DNA of 64,000 nt from JBKCUI01 sp052161625 (lineage in GTDB: Bacteria > Planctomycetota > Planctomycetia > Pirellulales > Pirellulaceae), in assembly GCA_052161625.1 (NCBI GenBank), contig CP197412.1. The stretch is one strand, 5' to 3'. Shown here one piece after another: positions 53,958 to 63,064 of this stretch (within the stretch, counting starts at the first letter, position 1; each line of letters begins with the position of its first letter). Made by a program: the position numbers and the translations under genes. The notes beneath the pieces were generated by a model. It did no database searches, was not told where the DNA came from, and was given only the letters and a program-made list of their open reading frames with translations.

Positions 53958-54037
53958 GCATTGAGGCTTGGGGACACGGGCCAAGATGCGTAGAATGACA
54001 GAGGGGTTGATCGGCACACAGGATCGGTAAATCGCAA

Positions 54038-54382
54038 ATGACCACATCGAAAAACCGGGGCAAAGAGAGCGCGAGCAAAAGCGATGACTCCGAGCAGTGC
54101 GCGAAGTACCTCAAAGCCCTCGCGGATCCAGCGAGAATACGCATTCTGAAAGCTCTGCAGGGGGCCGCTCTCACCGGGACCGATCTTTCGAACTTGCTCG
54201 ATATCGAGATCCCAAACGTGTCGCACCATCTGCGAGTGCTTTATCACGCCGGGATCGTCCTCACCCGAAGAGAGGGACGATTTATCTATTACGAAATCAA
54301 TCGCGAGGTATTAGCGAGCCGCACAATCGCCCAGACGCTGGACTTCGGCTGCTGTACGCTCCGAATGTCCAGCGATGAGTGA
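54038..54382 (+). CDS. ArsR-family winged-helix regulator
   Basis: 114-residue DNA-binding protein. The winged-helix core is ALADPARIRILKAL, then the recognition helix SHHLRVLYHAGIVLTRREGRFIYYEI, both typical of ArsR/SmtB. The classical metal-binding ELCVCDL motif of the alpha3 helix is not present; that position reads TGTDLSNLL. A CC pair near the C-terminus (FGCCTL) might bind a metal or thiol, but that is speculative. It lies 80 bp after the big fusion gene on the same strand and may regulate it or a divergent target. Confidence 0.85.
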   Translation: MTTSKNRGKESASKSDDSEQCAKYLKALADPARIRILKALQGAALTGTDLSNLLDIEIPNVSHHLRVLYHAGIVLTRREGRFIYYEINREVLASRTIAQTLDFGCCTLRMSSDE

Positions 54383-54413
54383 GAGAGTAATTCCATGGCC
54401 CTGAGGCGATCGA

Positions 54414-54608
54414 TCAGTCCGACTCCGTCGAGTCGGGTTTGACTTTCTTTTGACCTGCGGGGGTGTCGCTCGTTGGGAGCTCGACAAAATTCTCCGGGAT
54501 TTCCACTTTCTTGTCCTCGGAGCATCCCATGATCGGGAGCATCGAGGAGAGGAAACCGGCAACGACTAAAAATCGAATCGATGGAGTGCTTTTCATATTC
54601 GCATTCAT
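54414..54608 (-). CDS. Small lipoprotein paired with a DUF1559 gene
   Basis: 64-residue exported lipoprotein; start taken at the ATG 54608 (a second ATG at 54596 is possible). The lipobox is LPIMGC (signal MNANMKSTPSIRFLVVAGFLSSMLPIMGC). The mature part is short and charged (SEDKKVEIPENFVELP...) with no recognisable fold. It lies 50 bp downstream of the DUF1559 gene on the same strand, in the same arrangement as the lipoprotein at 29950-30381, so co-transcription is likely. Confidence 0.7.
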   Translation of the reverse strand: MNANMKSTPSIRFLVVAGFLSSMLPIMGCSEDKKVEIPENFVELPTSDTPAGQKKVKPDSTESD

Positions 54609-54658
54609 AGGAAAAAGTTGTAAACGGATTGCAATCGGCAATAGCATTCCGCAGCGGC

Positions 54659-55660
54659 TTAGAATTCGTTGCTGATGACTTCGCCGTCGGAGATACCATT
54701 GAGACGAAGCCAAGTTGCGCCGTCTATGTTGTTGCTAATACCTCGAACCGATCCGTCACCCAAGGTGAAGTTGGTCAGGCCGGTATGGTTGCTAGAGAAC
54801 TCATACCAGTTGTCTTCACCCAACAGCCATGTCGAGGAGGAAGGCAAAGGGATGGCTGAGATCCAGAGAACCGTCGATGGCTCGACAGGGCCTGTGACGT
54901 TTCCGCCGCGAGTCTCTCCATATGCAATGACGTTGCTCAATCCGTCGGAAACGCTTCCAAATCTGGTTTCCATTCGGTTGCGGAACAGGCCTTGCCATCG
55001 TCCACCTTCTACATCCGGACGACCTTGTGCACCGGCGTAATTGGTTCGCCCGAGGGCAGCTACTTGCCAACCACCCGAAGCCCGACCAATGAAGGCTTGT
55101 GCGGTAACTCCCGTTCCCGTTGCCGAGGACGCGCGTACGTGCAATCGCGTATAGACGGCCGAAGGCGTCTTGGAATCGGATGGGCACATGAAGCTAGGAA
55201 TCTTGTATTGAGCAATATTTCCAGGATTGGTGGCGCCGGCCCACAGCGAAGCGGTGGTGGAAGCCCAGCGGAGATCCTCTCCAGACTGCGCGAGACGGTC
55301 GATTCGAAGCAATGCACTGGGAAATTGCTGATAGATATTGTTCAACTCCATAAAGGGGAGGAGGAAAGGCAGCGTTCCGTAAAACTGCTGGTTCCCCGCG
55401 GCTCCGGCATCGATATAGGGATCGACGCGCGATGGCCCCAACGCTCCCGCTGGCAATTTCTTGTAGCCGCTCTCGAAGTTGTGGATGGCTAATCCAATTT
55501 GCTTCAAGTTGTTTTGACAGCTCATACGACGAGCCGCCTCCCTCGCTGCTTGCACTGCAGGGAGCAGAAGACCAACCAAAATACCGATGATGGCAATGAC
55601 GACCAACAATTCCACCAAGGTGAAACCAAGCCGCGCCCTTCGAAAAGAACCAGTGCGCAT
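54659..55660 (-). CDS. DUF1559 protein with prepilin-like N-terminus
   Basis: 333-residue exported protein. The open frame begins at 55900, but the ATG at 55660 has GGAG seven bases upstream and starts the prepilin motif MRTGSFRRARLGFTLVELLVVIAIIG; the upstream extension reads as leader sequence. After AVQAAREAARRMSC comes a large beta-rich domain, and the C-terminus has H-X9-DG (HTGLTNFTLGDG). It is paralogous to the protein at 28925-29890 (shared N-terminal 45 residues). A small lipoprotein follows. Confidence 0.93.
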   Translation of the reverse strand: MRTGSFRRARLGFTLVELLVVIAIIGILVGLLLPAVQAAREAARRMSCQNNLKQIGLAIHNFESGYKKLPAGALGPSRVDPYIDAGAAGNQQFYGTLPFLLPFMELNNIYQQFPSALLRIDRLAQSGEDLRWASTTASLWAGATNPGNIAQYKIPSFMCPSDSKTPSAVYTRLHVRASSATGTGVTAQAFIGRASGGWQVAALGRTNYAGAQGRPDVEGGRWQGLFRNRMETRFGSVSDGLSNVIAYGETRGGNVTGPVEPSTVLWISAIPLPSSSTWLLGEDNWYEFSSNHTGLTNFTLGDGSVRGISNNIDGATWLRLNGISDGEVISNEF

Positions 55661-56296
55661 ACCGAACTCCGAAATAGATAAAGAGATGAAAAAATCACCG
55701 GCAGCGACTGAGGGGGGGAGAGACCCGAAACGCGACTGCTGCCAAGTCTTCAGAATCGACTCCACTGAGTGTAGAAAGGATTGTGAAGATTGGAATCTGT
55801 TTCGAGACAACGTCGATGTTCTTGGGAATCGAAATCTTCGTTCGCCTCTGCCCAAACCGTGCGAGAAACGCCACACCAAGGAGGACTCGAGTACGCGCAC
55901 CAGTCCGCCGAAGTACGATGCAATGGCTCAAGCAAGGTTGCAAAATTCAAACTAAGGTGCTTTGGAAGCCATTGCGTATTTCGCCGCTCGTGTGTTGGGA
56001 TCGGAACCTTCGAAACGTCATGCCTTCCGTTAAGCTCTCGCGAACAGAAGAAAAAAAAATTTGAATATTTTTTAATTTTTCGATCAGGATTGCCACTTAT
56101 TGCGACGGTTAGCCATTGCGGGCCCTCAGCAAGGAATAGCCATGCAAACCCATTTCTGCCTTTCTTCGAACCTTCCAAGGCCGTATCTTATCTGTAACCC
56201 CAAGCTAGTCGGCGATTTCCAGTTCCTGTCAGGACCGAGGCGATCCGGCTGGCTCTCGACCCGAATCAGTATCACTTATGCCAGTCGGCGTTTCAA
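55661..56296. other. Divergent intergenic region with an AT-rich block
   Basis: About 640 bp separate the DUF1559 gene and the aminotransferase gene. I see no supported gene. The only outstanding feature is an A/T-rich run at about 56042-56080 (long A and T tracts), much richer in A/T than the rest of the window, about 220 bp before the aminotransferase ATG. It may be a promoter UP element or a bent-DNA site. Confidence 0.5.
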
Positions 56297-57517
56297 ATGA
56301 GTAGCGATTTCAAAATGGAGTTGGCCCCACGGGTGCATCGTCTCCCTCCCTATCTATTTGGCCGGATCAACAATTTGCTCTACCAGAAGCGGCGCGCCGG
56401 ACAGGACTTGATCGATTTAGGGATGGGTAACCCTTCCGATCCGCCGGACCCTGCGGTGATTGCCAAGCTTTCCGAGGCAGCGAAGGACACGACCAATCAC
56501 GGGTATTCGAAGAGCAACGGGATCTTGAATCTTCGCCGAGAGGTGACGAGCAAATATCTCCGCAAGTACGGCGTTCGTTTGGATCCTGAGACGGAAACAA
56601 TCGTTTGTTTGGGATCCAAAGAAGGCTTCTCCCACATGCTCCTCGCCTTGATCGGCGCCGGAGACACCGCGATCATTCCCGCACCTTACTTCCCCGTGCA
56701 CATGTATGGTGTCGTGTTGGCGTCGGGTAATGTGGTCGCGCTCGATGTATCCAATACCGAGCGGTATCTCTCAAACATTGCCTATACGTGCGAGCATTTT
56801 TATCCTCGACCGAAGTTGCTCATTATCAACTATCCCCACAATCCCTCCACAGTAACGGTCGAACCGGAGTTCTTTGTGGACGTGGTCAGGCTGGCGAAGA
56901 AATACGGCTTGATGGTGATCAGCGACTTCGCGTACGCCGACGTTGCCTACGATGATTACACTCCCCCATCTTTCTTATCGGCCCCGGGAGCCAAAGATGT
57001 CGGAGTGGAATTCACGACGATGAGCAAGGGGTACAACATGGCCGGTTGGCGCGTTGGCTTCTGCTCAGGAAATGCCGACATGGTGAAGGCATTGGCGACG
57101 ATCAAGGGATACTACGACTACGGAATGTTCCAAGCGATCCAAATCGCGGCTATTGTCGCGCTCCGCGATACGGAGGCGACCGTGGAAAAGCAGTCCCAGA
57201 TTTATCAAGGGCGCAGGGACGTGTTGGTAGAAGGGCTGCGGCGCATCGGTTGGGAGGTATCGACTCCCAAAGCCGGCATGTTCGCTTGGGCAAAGATCCC
57301 CGAACCATGGGCTTCCCGCATGAACTCCATCGACTTCGCCATGCATCTGCTTGAACATGGCAATGTCGCAGTCAGCCCAGGGGGTGGGTTCGGCCCGCTC
57401 GGAGAGGGGTATTTACGAATGGCGCTCGTGGAAAACGAGGCCCGACTCCGGCAAGCCGTCCGACAGATCGGCGCCTGTTTAGAACGAACCACTGCACCGG
57501 AGTTGGTCGGAGTGTAA
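56297..57517 (+). CDS. alaC: AlaC-type PLP aminotransferase (glutamate-pyruvate transaminase)
   Basis: 406-residue fold-type I aminotransferase. It closely follows E. coli AlaC (YfdZ, 412 residues): LPPYLFGRINNLL, LIDLGMGNPSDPPDP, GYSKSNG, GSKEGFSHMLLA, PAPYFPVHMYG, NYPHNPSTVTVE, DFAYADVAYD, then PLP lysine in SKGYNMAGWRVGF. LL-diaminopimelate aminotransferases share these features, so that function is a second possibility. It is the first gene of an apparent operon with the C25-like protein (40 bp later) and SpoU methyltransferase. Confidence 0.88.
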   Translation: MSSDFKMELAPRVHRLPPYLFGRINNLLYQKRRAGQDLIDLGMGNPSDPPDPAVIAKLSEAAKDTTNHGYSKSNGILNLRREVTSKYLRKYGVRLDPETETIVCLGSKEGFSHMLLALIGAGDTAIIPAPYFPVHMYGVVLASGNVVALDVSNTERYLSNIAYTCEHFYPRPKLLIINYPHNPSTVTVEPEFFVDVVRLAKKYGLMVISDFAYADVAYDDYTPPSFLSAPGAKDVGVEFTTMSKGYNMAGWRVGFCSGNADMVKALATIKGYYDYGMFQAIQIAAIVALRDTEATVEKQSQIYQGRRDVLVEGLRRIGWEVSTPKAGMFAWAKIPEPWASRMNSIDFAMHLLEHGNVAVSPGGGFGPLGEGYLRMALVENEARLRQAVRQIGACLERTTAPELVGV

Positions 57518-57557
57518 TGAGCGAGTAGTCGGCGTGCACCCAGGGAGAGGCGAGACG

Positions 57558-59249
57558 ATGCGAAGGTTGATTGCAGTACTTGGTTGCCTCGTTCACGCAG
57601 CGATCGCCTTGGCCCTACCGCAAGGGACCTTAGCCGAGGCGTTCGTGGAGAGCCAAGCACCCCCCGAGGTAGTCGTCGTTTGCCCCGCCGCTTGGCAGCC
57701 AGCCCTTCAAAAATGGGCCGCTTATCGAAGCAAGGATTACCAGCTCACGATCCTCGACAGCCACCGAGATCCCTCCGCGTTACGCCAAAGGATCATCGAA
57801 AAGTCAGAGAAAGCGGGCTCGCTCGAGGCGGTGGTATTGTGTGGGGATGTCTTTCATGACTCTACAACAGACCCAAAGTTGCCCCCCATTCGCGAGACGA
57901 TCGTTCCAACTTTCTTGCTACCGACGAGTGTGAAGTTGGGGGAGGGCCAAACCCCAACCCTAGCGAGCGACAATCCCTTTTCAGACTTGGATGGGGACGG
58001 CAGCCCCGACGTTGCCGTGGGGCGAATACCAGCAAAATCAGCCGAAGAATTGGAACGGATGCTTCAACGCGTTATTCGCTACGAGCATTCCAACGATTTC
58101 AGCGAATGGCGTGATCGCGTGCATGTTACAGCAGGAGTGGGGGGCTTCGGGTTGTTCGCTGACAAGGCCATTGAGACCGTGGCTAGGCGTTACCTCTCGG
58201 AAGGAATCCCAGATCGTTTTCGGTTGCAGATGACCTATGCCAGCGTGCACAGCCCCTATTGCCCCGATCCACGTTCACTCAAACAGACCTTTCTGGGCAA
58301 GCTCAATCGGGGTGGTTTGTTTTGGGTTTACATCGGTCACGGCTGGATCGATTCGCTGGACGACTTCCATTACGACAATTGCGAAGAGTGCATCTGTAGC
58401 CCGGAAGATACCGAACTATTCGATGCACCGGTGGGCCCTCCTGTTGCGGTCCTGCTTGCCTGCTATACCGGAGCGTTCGATGCAAAGGTGGATTGTTTTG
58501 CCGAACGTCTGTTGCATCAGCCCAATGGCCCGATCGCCGTCGTCGCGGGGTCACGCGTCACCATGCCTTACGGGCTGAGTCAGCTAGCTGGAGAGATGAT
58601 GGATACCTGCTTCGTGCAGAACGAGTCCCGTTTAGGGCAAGTCGTACTGCAAGCAAAAAAAGCGATTTGGCTCGATGACGAGGAACCGGAGAAGGCGAAG
58701 GAACGGTCAACCGGTTCAGGAAGCAAGCTGAAATCGAAATACCAATCGGCGATCGAAGCGATGGCGACGGCGCTGAGTCCTGCCGGCCATGACTTGGTCG
58801 CAGAACGAAGAGAGCATGTTCGGCTGATGAATCTACTTGGTGACCCCCTGTTGGTTATTCGTCATCCCAAACCTTTGAATATCGAAGCTCGGGACACATA
58901 CGAAGCAGGAGAGTCGCTGGAGGCCAACATCGAAGCCCCATGGGACGGGACGATAGAGGTAGAACTGCTTCTCCATCGCGATCGCTTGCCAAGCCATTTA
59001 GAATCCATACAAGCGAACGAGCAGGCCGAAGCCCGATACCAACGCATGCAACAGAATTACGATCGTGCGAACCATCTCGTCATCGCCCATCAGCACTTGG
59101 AGGTCGAAGCGGGGACACATCGCATTCTGTTTGAATCCACGGATGACTTTCGCGGCCAATACGTCCTGCGGGCTCGCATGCAAGGGGCCGAAGATTGGGC
59201 TATCGGGACCAAACGCCTTCAGTTTCAACGCAAGCGGAAAGCGAATTGA
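57558..59249 (+). CDS. Secreted C25 (gingipain-like) cysteine peptidase
   Basis: 563-residue exported protein. The ATG at 57558 (GGGAGAGG upstream) starts the signal peptide; the open frame begins at a GTG, 57534. The catalytic dyad fits C25: His261 in YIGHGW and Cys302 in LLACYTGAFD, in the expected order and spacing (about 41 residues). The segment DLDGDGSPDVAVGRIPAK is a typical Ca-binding/active-site-flanking motif in gingipains and related caspase-like peptidases. A C-terminal beta domain follows (residues 420-563). Proteolytic specificity is not evident, and some planctomycete relatives may be inactive. Confidence 0.82.
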   Translation: MRRLIAVLGCLVHAAIALALPQGTLAEAFVESQAPPEVVVVCPAAWQPALQKWAAYRSKDYQLTILDSHRDPSALRQRIIEKSEKAGSLEAVVLCGDVFHDSTTDPKLPPIRETIVPTFLLPTSVKLGEGQTPTLASDNPFSDLDGDGSPDVAVGRIPAKSAEELERMLQRVIRYEHSNDFSEWRDRVHVTAGVGGFGLFADKAIETVARRYLSEGIPDRFRLQMTYASVHSPYCPDPRSLKQTFLGKLNRGGLFWVYIGHGWIDSLDDFHYDNCEECICSPEDTELFDAPVGPPVAVLLACYTGAFDAKVDCFAERLLHQPNGPIAVVAGSRVTMPYGLSQLAGEMMDTCFVQNESRLGQVVLQAKKAIWLDDEEPEKAKERSTGSGSKLKSKYQSAIEAMATALSPAGHDLVAERREHVRLMNLLGDPLLVIRHPKPLNIEARDTYEAGESLEANIEAPWDGTIEVELLLHRDRLPSHLESIQANEQAEARYQRMQQNYDRANHLVIAHQHLEVEAGTHRILFESTDDFRGQYVLRARMQGAEDWAIGTKRLQFQRKRKAN

Positions 59250-59254
59250 ACAGG

Positions 59255-60073
59255 ATGTCATGGACACGCATTGAGGACATCCAAGCCCCCCAACTGGATC
59301 CCTATCGGCATCTGCGTACGACGAATCTAACGCGATTTAGCGGTCGATTCATTGCCGAGAGCAAACCGCTCGTGGCTCGATTGTTGGCGAGCCGAGTGCA
59401 GGTCGAGTCGGTGCTCCTGGACGAAGCATTCATCGACGAGGCAAAAGGCTGGATTCCGGCCGACCAGCCCGTGTGGGTCGTCCCCAGCGCGATGATCAGC
59501 GAGCTTATCGGATTCCATTTCCATCGCGGCTATTTAGCCTGCGGGCTGCGCCCCGCAATCGGAACGATTGCCGACCTGCTCCAAATGCAGGCCTGGGAGG
59601 CACGCCCGACGAAGCGGGACCGCTGGACCGGCGTTCTTTTGGTCGGCGTGCAAGACCCCGAGAATTTGGGGTCCATCCTGAGAACCTGCTCCGCCTTCGG
59701 AATCCAAGACATAGTCCTGGGCCCCCAATGCGTCGATCCCTTTGCCAGGCGGGTATTGCGAGTTTCGATGGGGAATGCGTTCAAACTTCGCTTTTTCGAA
59801 GTCGACGACGTTCACCAAGCGTTGCGAGCGCTCGACGAAAAGGGGGTGGAATCCATCGCGGCTTGCTTGGCCAATGACAGCGAGGAACTGTGCGAATTTG
59901 CCCGGCAGGGGCATTCCATTGTGCTTTTTGGAAACGAAGCCCACGGGCTACCCGAAGACATTCTGTCGGAGTGCAGTCGGCGTCTCAAGATTGAGATGGG
60001 GTTGGCCACAGATTCCCTCAACGTAAGTGTCGCCGCCGGAATTATCCTTCATAATCTTTGCCGGATCTGCTAG
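59255..60073 (+). CDS. SpoU/TrmH-family RNA 2'-O-methyltransferase
   Basis: 272-residue SPOUT methyltransferase. The frame opens at 59195 inside the preceding gene; the ATG at 59255, five bases after its stop, is preferred. N-terminal substrate-binding domain (1-115), then the knot: ENLGSILRTCSAFG (Asn137, motif 1), VLFGNEAHGLPEDI (motif 2), DSLNVSVAAGIILH (motif 3). The target (23S rRNA or tRNA) is not resolved. It is co-transcribed with the C25-like peptidase. Confidence 0.92.
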   Translation: MSWTRIEDIQAPQLDPYRHLRTTNLTRFSGRFIAESKPLVARLLASRVQVESVLLDEAFIDEAKGWIPADQPVWVVPSAMISELIGFHFHRGYLACGLRPAIGTIADLLQMQAWEARPTKRDRWTGVLLVGVQDPENLGSILRTCSAFGIQDIVLGPQCVDPFARRVLRVSMGNAFKLRFFEVDDVHQALRALDEKGVESIAACLANDSEELCEFARQGHSIVLFGNEAHGLPEDILSECSRRLKIEMGLATDSLNVSVAAGIILHNLCRIC

Positions 60074-60167
60074 GTCTCCCAACTTTGGGTACTAGGTGTG
60101 CACCACCTGTTCTGATTATTATTAAGAAGGCCTTACTCACTCTTTCTTCCCCTATCCGTCATCCAAC

Positions 60168-61478
60168 TTGTCTCAACGTTCTCCTTCTGCCCCCACCATC
60201 GCTTGGCAGTCCGCCTTTTCCGTTGCGAGTGCAACGCATGTCGGAATGCGCCGACGCAACAACCAAGACAATCACGGAGTGTTTCTGGCGGCGGATGAGT
60301 CGGCTTGGAATAAGTTCGGGCACTTGCTCATCGTCGCGGACGGGATGGGGGCACATGCGGCCGGTGAGTTGGCAAGCCAATTGTCGGTCGAGCTCATTCC
60401 CCATCACTATCGAAAGCTCGTCCGAGGGCTCCATGCGGAAGCCCTACACCAGGCTTTGATCGAGACCAATGCCGAGATCTTCCGTCGCGGGCAGGCGAAT
60501 CCCGAATTTCGTAGCATGGGAACGACGACTTGCGCCCTAGCGATTGTGCCTGAGGGGGCCTTGATTGCCCACGTGGGAGATTCTCGCGTCTACAGACTGC
60601 GAGGCTCCCAGTTGGAGCAGCTCACATTTGATCACTCTCTCGTGTGGGAGATGAGAGCCTCGGGCGAACTCTCTGAAGAAGCGATTCGCAATAGCACGAT
60701 TCCAAAGAATGTGATCACGCGATCGCTGGGACCGAACGCGAGCGTGATGGTGGATGTCGAAGGTCCGTTTCCCTTGCGTCTGGGAGATAAATTTCTTCTC
60801 TGCAGCGATGGATTGAGCGGACAATTGAGCGATGAAGAGATCGGAGTTCTACTGCAAGTTCTCGATCGTGACACGGCAGTCCAAGCGATGGTGGACATCG
60901 CCAACCTGCGCGGTGGTCCGGACAATATTACCGTGGTCGTCGGAGAAGTAACTTCCGATGCGATCGTGGACACAAGGGCTTCAACGGGAACGAGCGCCAC
61001 TCGCACATCCTCCCACTATCCGTTGCCTTTTGGCATCGCCGCGGCCGTCGCGATCCTTCTGTCGGTCGTTTTGTTGGCCCTGCAGCAATTTCCGATCGCG
61101 CTACTAGCGTTAGCCGCTGCGGCTGTCGCCTTCGCCTCGGGATGGTACAAGTACCAATCGGGCACAGTGCCGATTGAACGCCCCGCGAGTGGATACGGCA
61201 AATCCCCCTACCGCCGCTTCGCCTGCAAGCCAGACCGAGCATTCACGGAGAATCTCGCGCAAGTCGTTTCGGAGTTGGAGTCGTGGTTTGATGAGAACCA
61301 CTGGTCGACGGCTTCCCAGGAACTCAGCACCGCGCGCGAACAATCCCAACGAGCTCAGAAAGAAAGCCGCTATGCGGACTCGATTCGGAGTTTCGTTCAA
61401 GTCATCATGATCATGATGCGAGAGGCACGCGTCCACCAAAGCGAGTCTACGGACGATTCCGAAACGATCGATTACTGA
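60168..61478 (+). CDS. PP2C-type Ser/Thr protein phosphatase with C-terminal membrane helices
   Basis: 436-residue protein. The PPM domain (about 15-265) shows ADGMGAHAAGE, MGTTTCALAIV, AHVGDSRVYRL, LCSDGLSGQLSDEEI and GGPDNITVVV, so all metal aspartates are present. Two or three hydrophobic helices follow (about 285-330), then a roughly 100-residue cytoplasmic tail. The start is TTG at 60168 with no obvious Shine-Dalgarno; the ATG of GMRRR (60246) would be too short for the domain, so the true start is uncertain. It would dephosphorylate Ser/Thr-phosphorylated proteins, acting opposite the kinases common in planctomycetes. Confidence 0.88.
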   Translation: MSQRSPSAPTIAWQSAFSVASATHVGMRRRNNQDNHGVFLAADESAWNKFGHLLIVADGMGAHAAGELASQLSVELIPHHYRKLVRGLHAEALHQALIETNAEIFRRGQANPEFRSMGTTTCALAIVPEGALIAHVGDSRVYRLRGSQLEQLTFDHSLVWEMRASGELSEEAIRNSTIPKNVITRSLGPNASVMVDVEGPFPLRLGDKFLLCSDGLSGQLSDEEIGVLLQVLDRDTAVQAMVDIANLRGGPDNITVVVGEVTSDAIVDTRASTGTSATRTSSHYPLPFGIAAAVAILLSVVLLALQQFPIALLALAAAAVAFASGWYKYQSGTVPIERPASGYGKSPYRRFACKPDRAFTENLAQVVSELESWFDENHWSTASQELSTAREQSQRAQKESRYADSIRSFVQVIMIMMREARVHQSESTDDSETIDY

Positions 61479-61571
61479 TCGACTCCAGCTCGATGCACCT
61501 GGCGTCTATTTCAGCACGTTGGATTCGGACTTGCTCGCCCTCAACGCTTGCTCAACCCCTCACGGCTCGAG

Positions 61572-62459
61572 CTATCCAGGCCAATATTGCGCTACTTTCT
61601 TTTTGAGAAATGCAGTGCTCCGCGCGAGCTGCTCGATTCCGTCAACTCCGTCTTCGATACTAATCCAGCTATCGAATCCCACCCGTTTTAGTTCAGAGAA
61701 GATCTGGTCGTAATCATTGAGTCCTTTTCCAATCTCACCGTGCCTCAGTCGCTTCGCATACCCTGCCGCACCCGATTCTTCACGTCGCAAATCTTCCAAA
61801 GTCCCGTCGATCAAATAGCGATCACTAGCGTGCATCGTGACTACCCGATGGGAGACTCGCTTCAGTAGTTCGATCGGGTCATCGCCCGCGATGTAGGCAT
61901 TGCTCGGGTCGTAGTTAACGCCAAAGTTCGGATGCTCGACCGCATCCACCAACGCGCAAAAGACATCCATCTTTTGTGCGAACTCCGGATACTCCCAAAA
62001 ATCGTCTTTGTAATGATTCTCAAGAATGAGCGTCACACCCTGGGCCTGGGCGTAGGGCAAACATTCGTAGATACAATCAGCAGCCAGCTTTACCCCCTCT
62101 TGATTCGTGAGTTCCGGTCGACGTTGCCCGCTCAGGACACGGCAAAATTTCCCACCCAAGGCGGCGGTCATGTCGATCCAGTAGCGCTGCTTTTCGAGTT
62201 CCTGGCTTCGAAAGGAAGGATCGGGATGGGTGAAGTCCGGCGAACAACACATCATGGGAATCTGCAATCCCATCGACTCAACTTGCAAACGAATCGATGG
62301 CCAATTGCTTGGATCCTGCATTTCTAAGAAGCCTGCATAGAATTCCACGCCATCGACACCCAAGCCACTGGCCAATTGGAACCACTCGGCCAATTTCATC
62401 GTCCCATCCCTGCACAACGCGTGCATGTAAGCTTTGGGGAAGGCAGCAATCTTCGGCAT
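61572..62459 (-). CDS. Sugar phosphate isomerase/epimerase, xylose-isomerase-like TIM barrel
   Basis: 295-residue TIM-barrel protein of the AP-endonuclease-2/xylose isomerase-like family. The ATG at 62459 (MPKIAAFPKAYM) is preferred to 62483. Metal-ligand positions expected from the family are present: Glu in LILENHYKDDFW, Asp in VNYDPSN, His in MHASD and Glu in ISIEDGVDG. It would isomerise or epimerise a sugar or polyol; substrate unknown. It converges with the phosphatase gene (93-bp gap). The HEAGH protease lies 41 bp upstream on the same strand. Confidence 0.88.
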   Translation of the reverse strand: MPKIAAFPKAYMHALCRDGTMKLAEWFQLASGLGVDGVEFYAGFLEMQDPSNWPSIRLQVESMGLQIPMMCCSPDFTHPDPSFRSQELEKQRYWIDMTAALGGKFCRVLSGQRRPELTNQEGVKLAADCIYECLPYAQAQGVTLILENHYKDDFWEYPEFAQKMDVFCALVDAVEHPNFGVNYDPSNAYIAGDDPIELLKRVSHRVVTMHASDRYLIDGTLEDLRREESGAAGYAKRLRHGEIGKGLNDYDQIFSELKRVGFDSWISIEDGVDGIEQLARSTAFLKKKVAQYWPG

Positions 62460-62500
62460 TCTCAATCTTTCGTCGGAAGGCAATAACCAGAGTACGATAG

Positions 62501-62971
62501 TTACTCAAGCCAGCTCGCAACTTCGTAAGCAATGGTCTCGTGTTCGATTTCATCGTGGGCATCTAACAGATCGCTGACCGCGGCAATGGCGGCCCACCAA
62601 CGATCTTGAGAGAGCATATGGTAAAGTTTAGCAACAATTGATTCGATTCGGCGAAGGCACTCCCGATCCGTTGGGCATCCGGGTCTGCACAACGCCCAAG
62701 CTTGCTTCCAATCATGCGCCCATTCCGGAATCAAACCGGGATGAAACGGCTCGGATCGAATAATCATCTCGGCGACCGGACCGGCGAGAGCAACCGAGAT
62801 TTGATCGAGCCGATTGGAATTGTGCGGCCATCGGATATCCACCAGTCCGTGGAATCCATCCTCCTCCGGCTCGACAGAAGCTCGCTCCACCCAAGCACCG
62901 CTCACCACCGCCATGACACAATGTCCGGCTTCGTGATAAAGGGTCCGTTCTCTTTCCGTCTCTTCATCCAT
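62501..62971 (-). CDS. Free-standing HEAGH zinc metalloprotease (M41-like) without AAA+ domain
   Basis: 156-residue protein from the ATG at 62971 (frame opens at 63073). HEAGH at residues 13-17 (LYHEAGHCVM) is the zinc motif of FtsH-type M41 peptidases, with the flanking YHEAGHxV pattern. A candidate third ligand is in VALAGPVAEMI, although an Asp is expected in FtsH. FtsH needs an AAA+ motor; this protein has only the peptidase-like part, so it may be inactive or use a partner. No signal peptide is seen. It is divergent from the Tat-exported oxidoreductase, 93 bp away. Confidence 0.72.
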   Translation of the reverse strand: MDEETERERTLYHEAGHCVMAVVSGAWVERASVEPEEDGFHGLVDIRWPHNSNRLDQISVALAGPVAEMIIRSEPFHPGLIPEWAHDWKQAWALCRPGCPTDRECLRRIESIVAKLYHMLSQDRWWAAIAAVSDLLDAHDEIEHETIAYEVASWLE

Positions 62972-63064
62972 GGTTTTTTGATTCGCGATCCTTTTTGGTT
63001 TATACTTCCAGTTTGCAAATCCCACCCCTCGGTTCACTCTTCCTCTCCACAACAGGACTTGATC

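Noticed and set aside
54383..54413. Candidate terminator after the ArsR gene
   Set aside because: No stem longer than four bases and no T-tract in the 31-bp gap.
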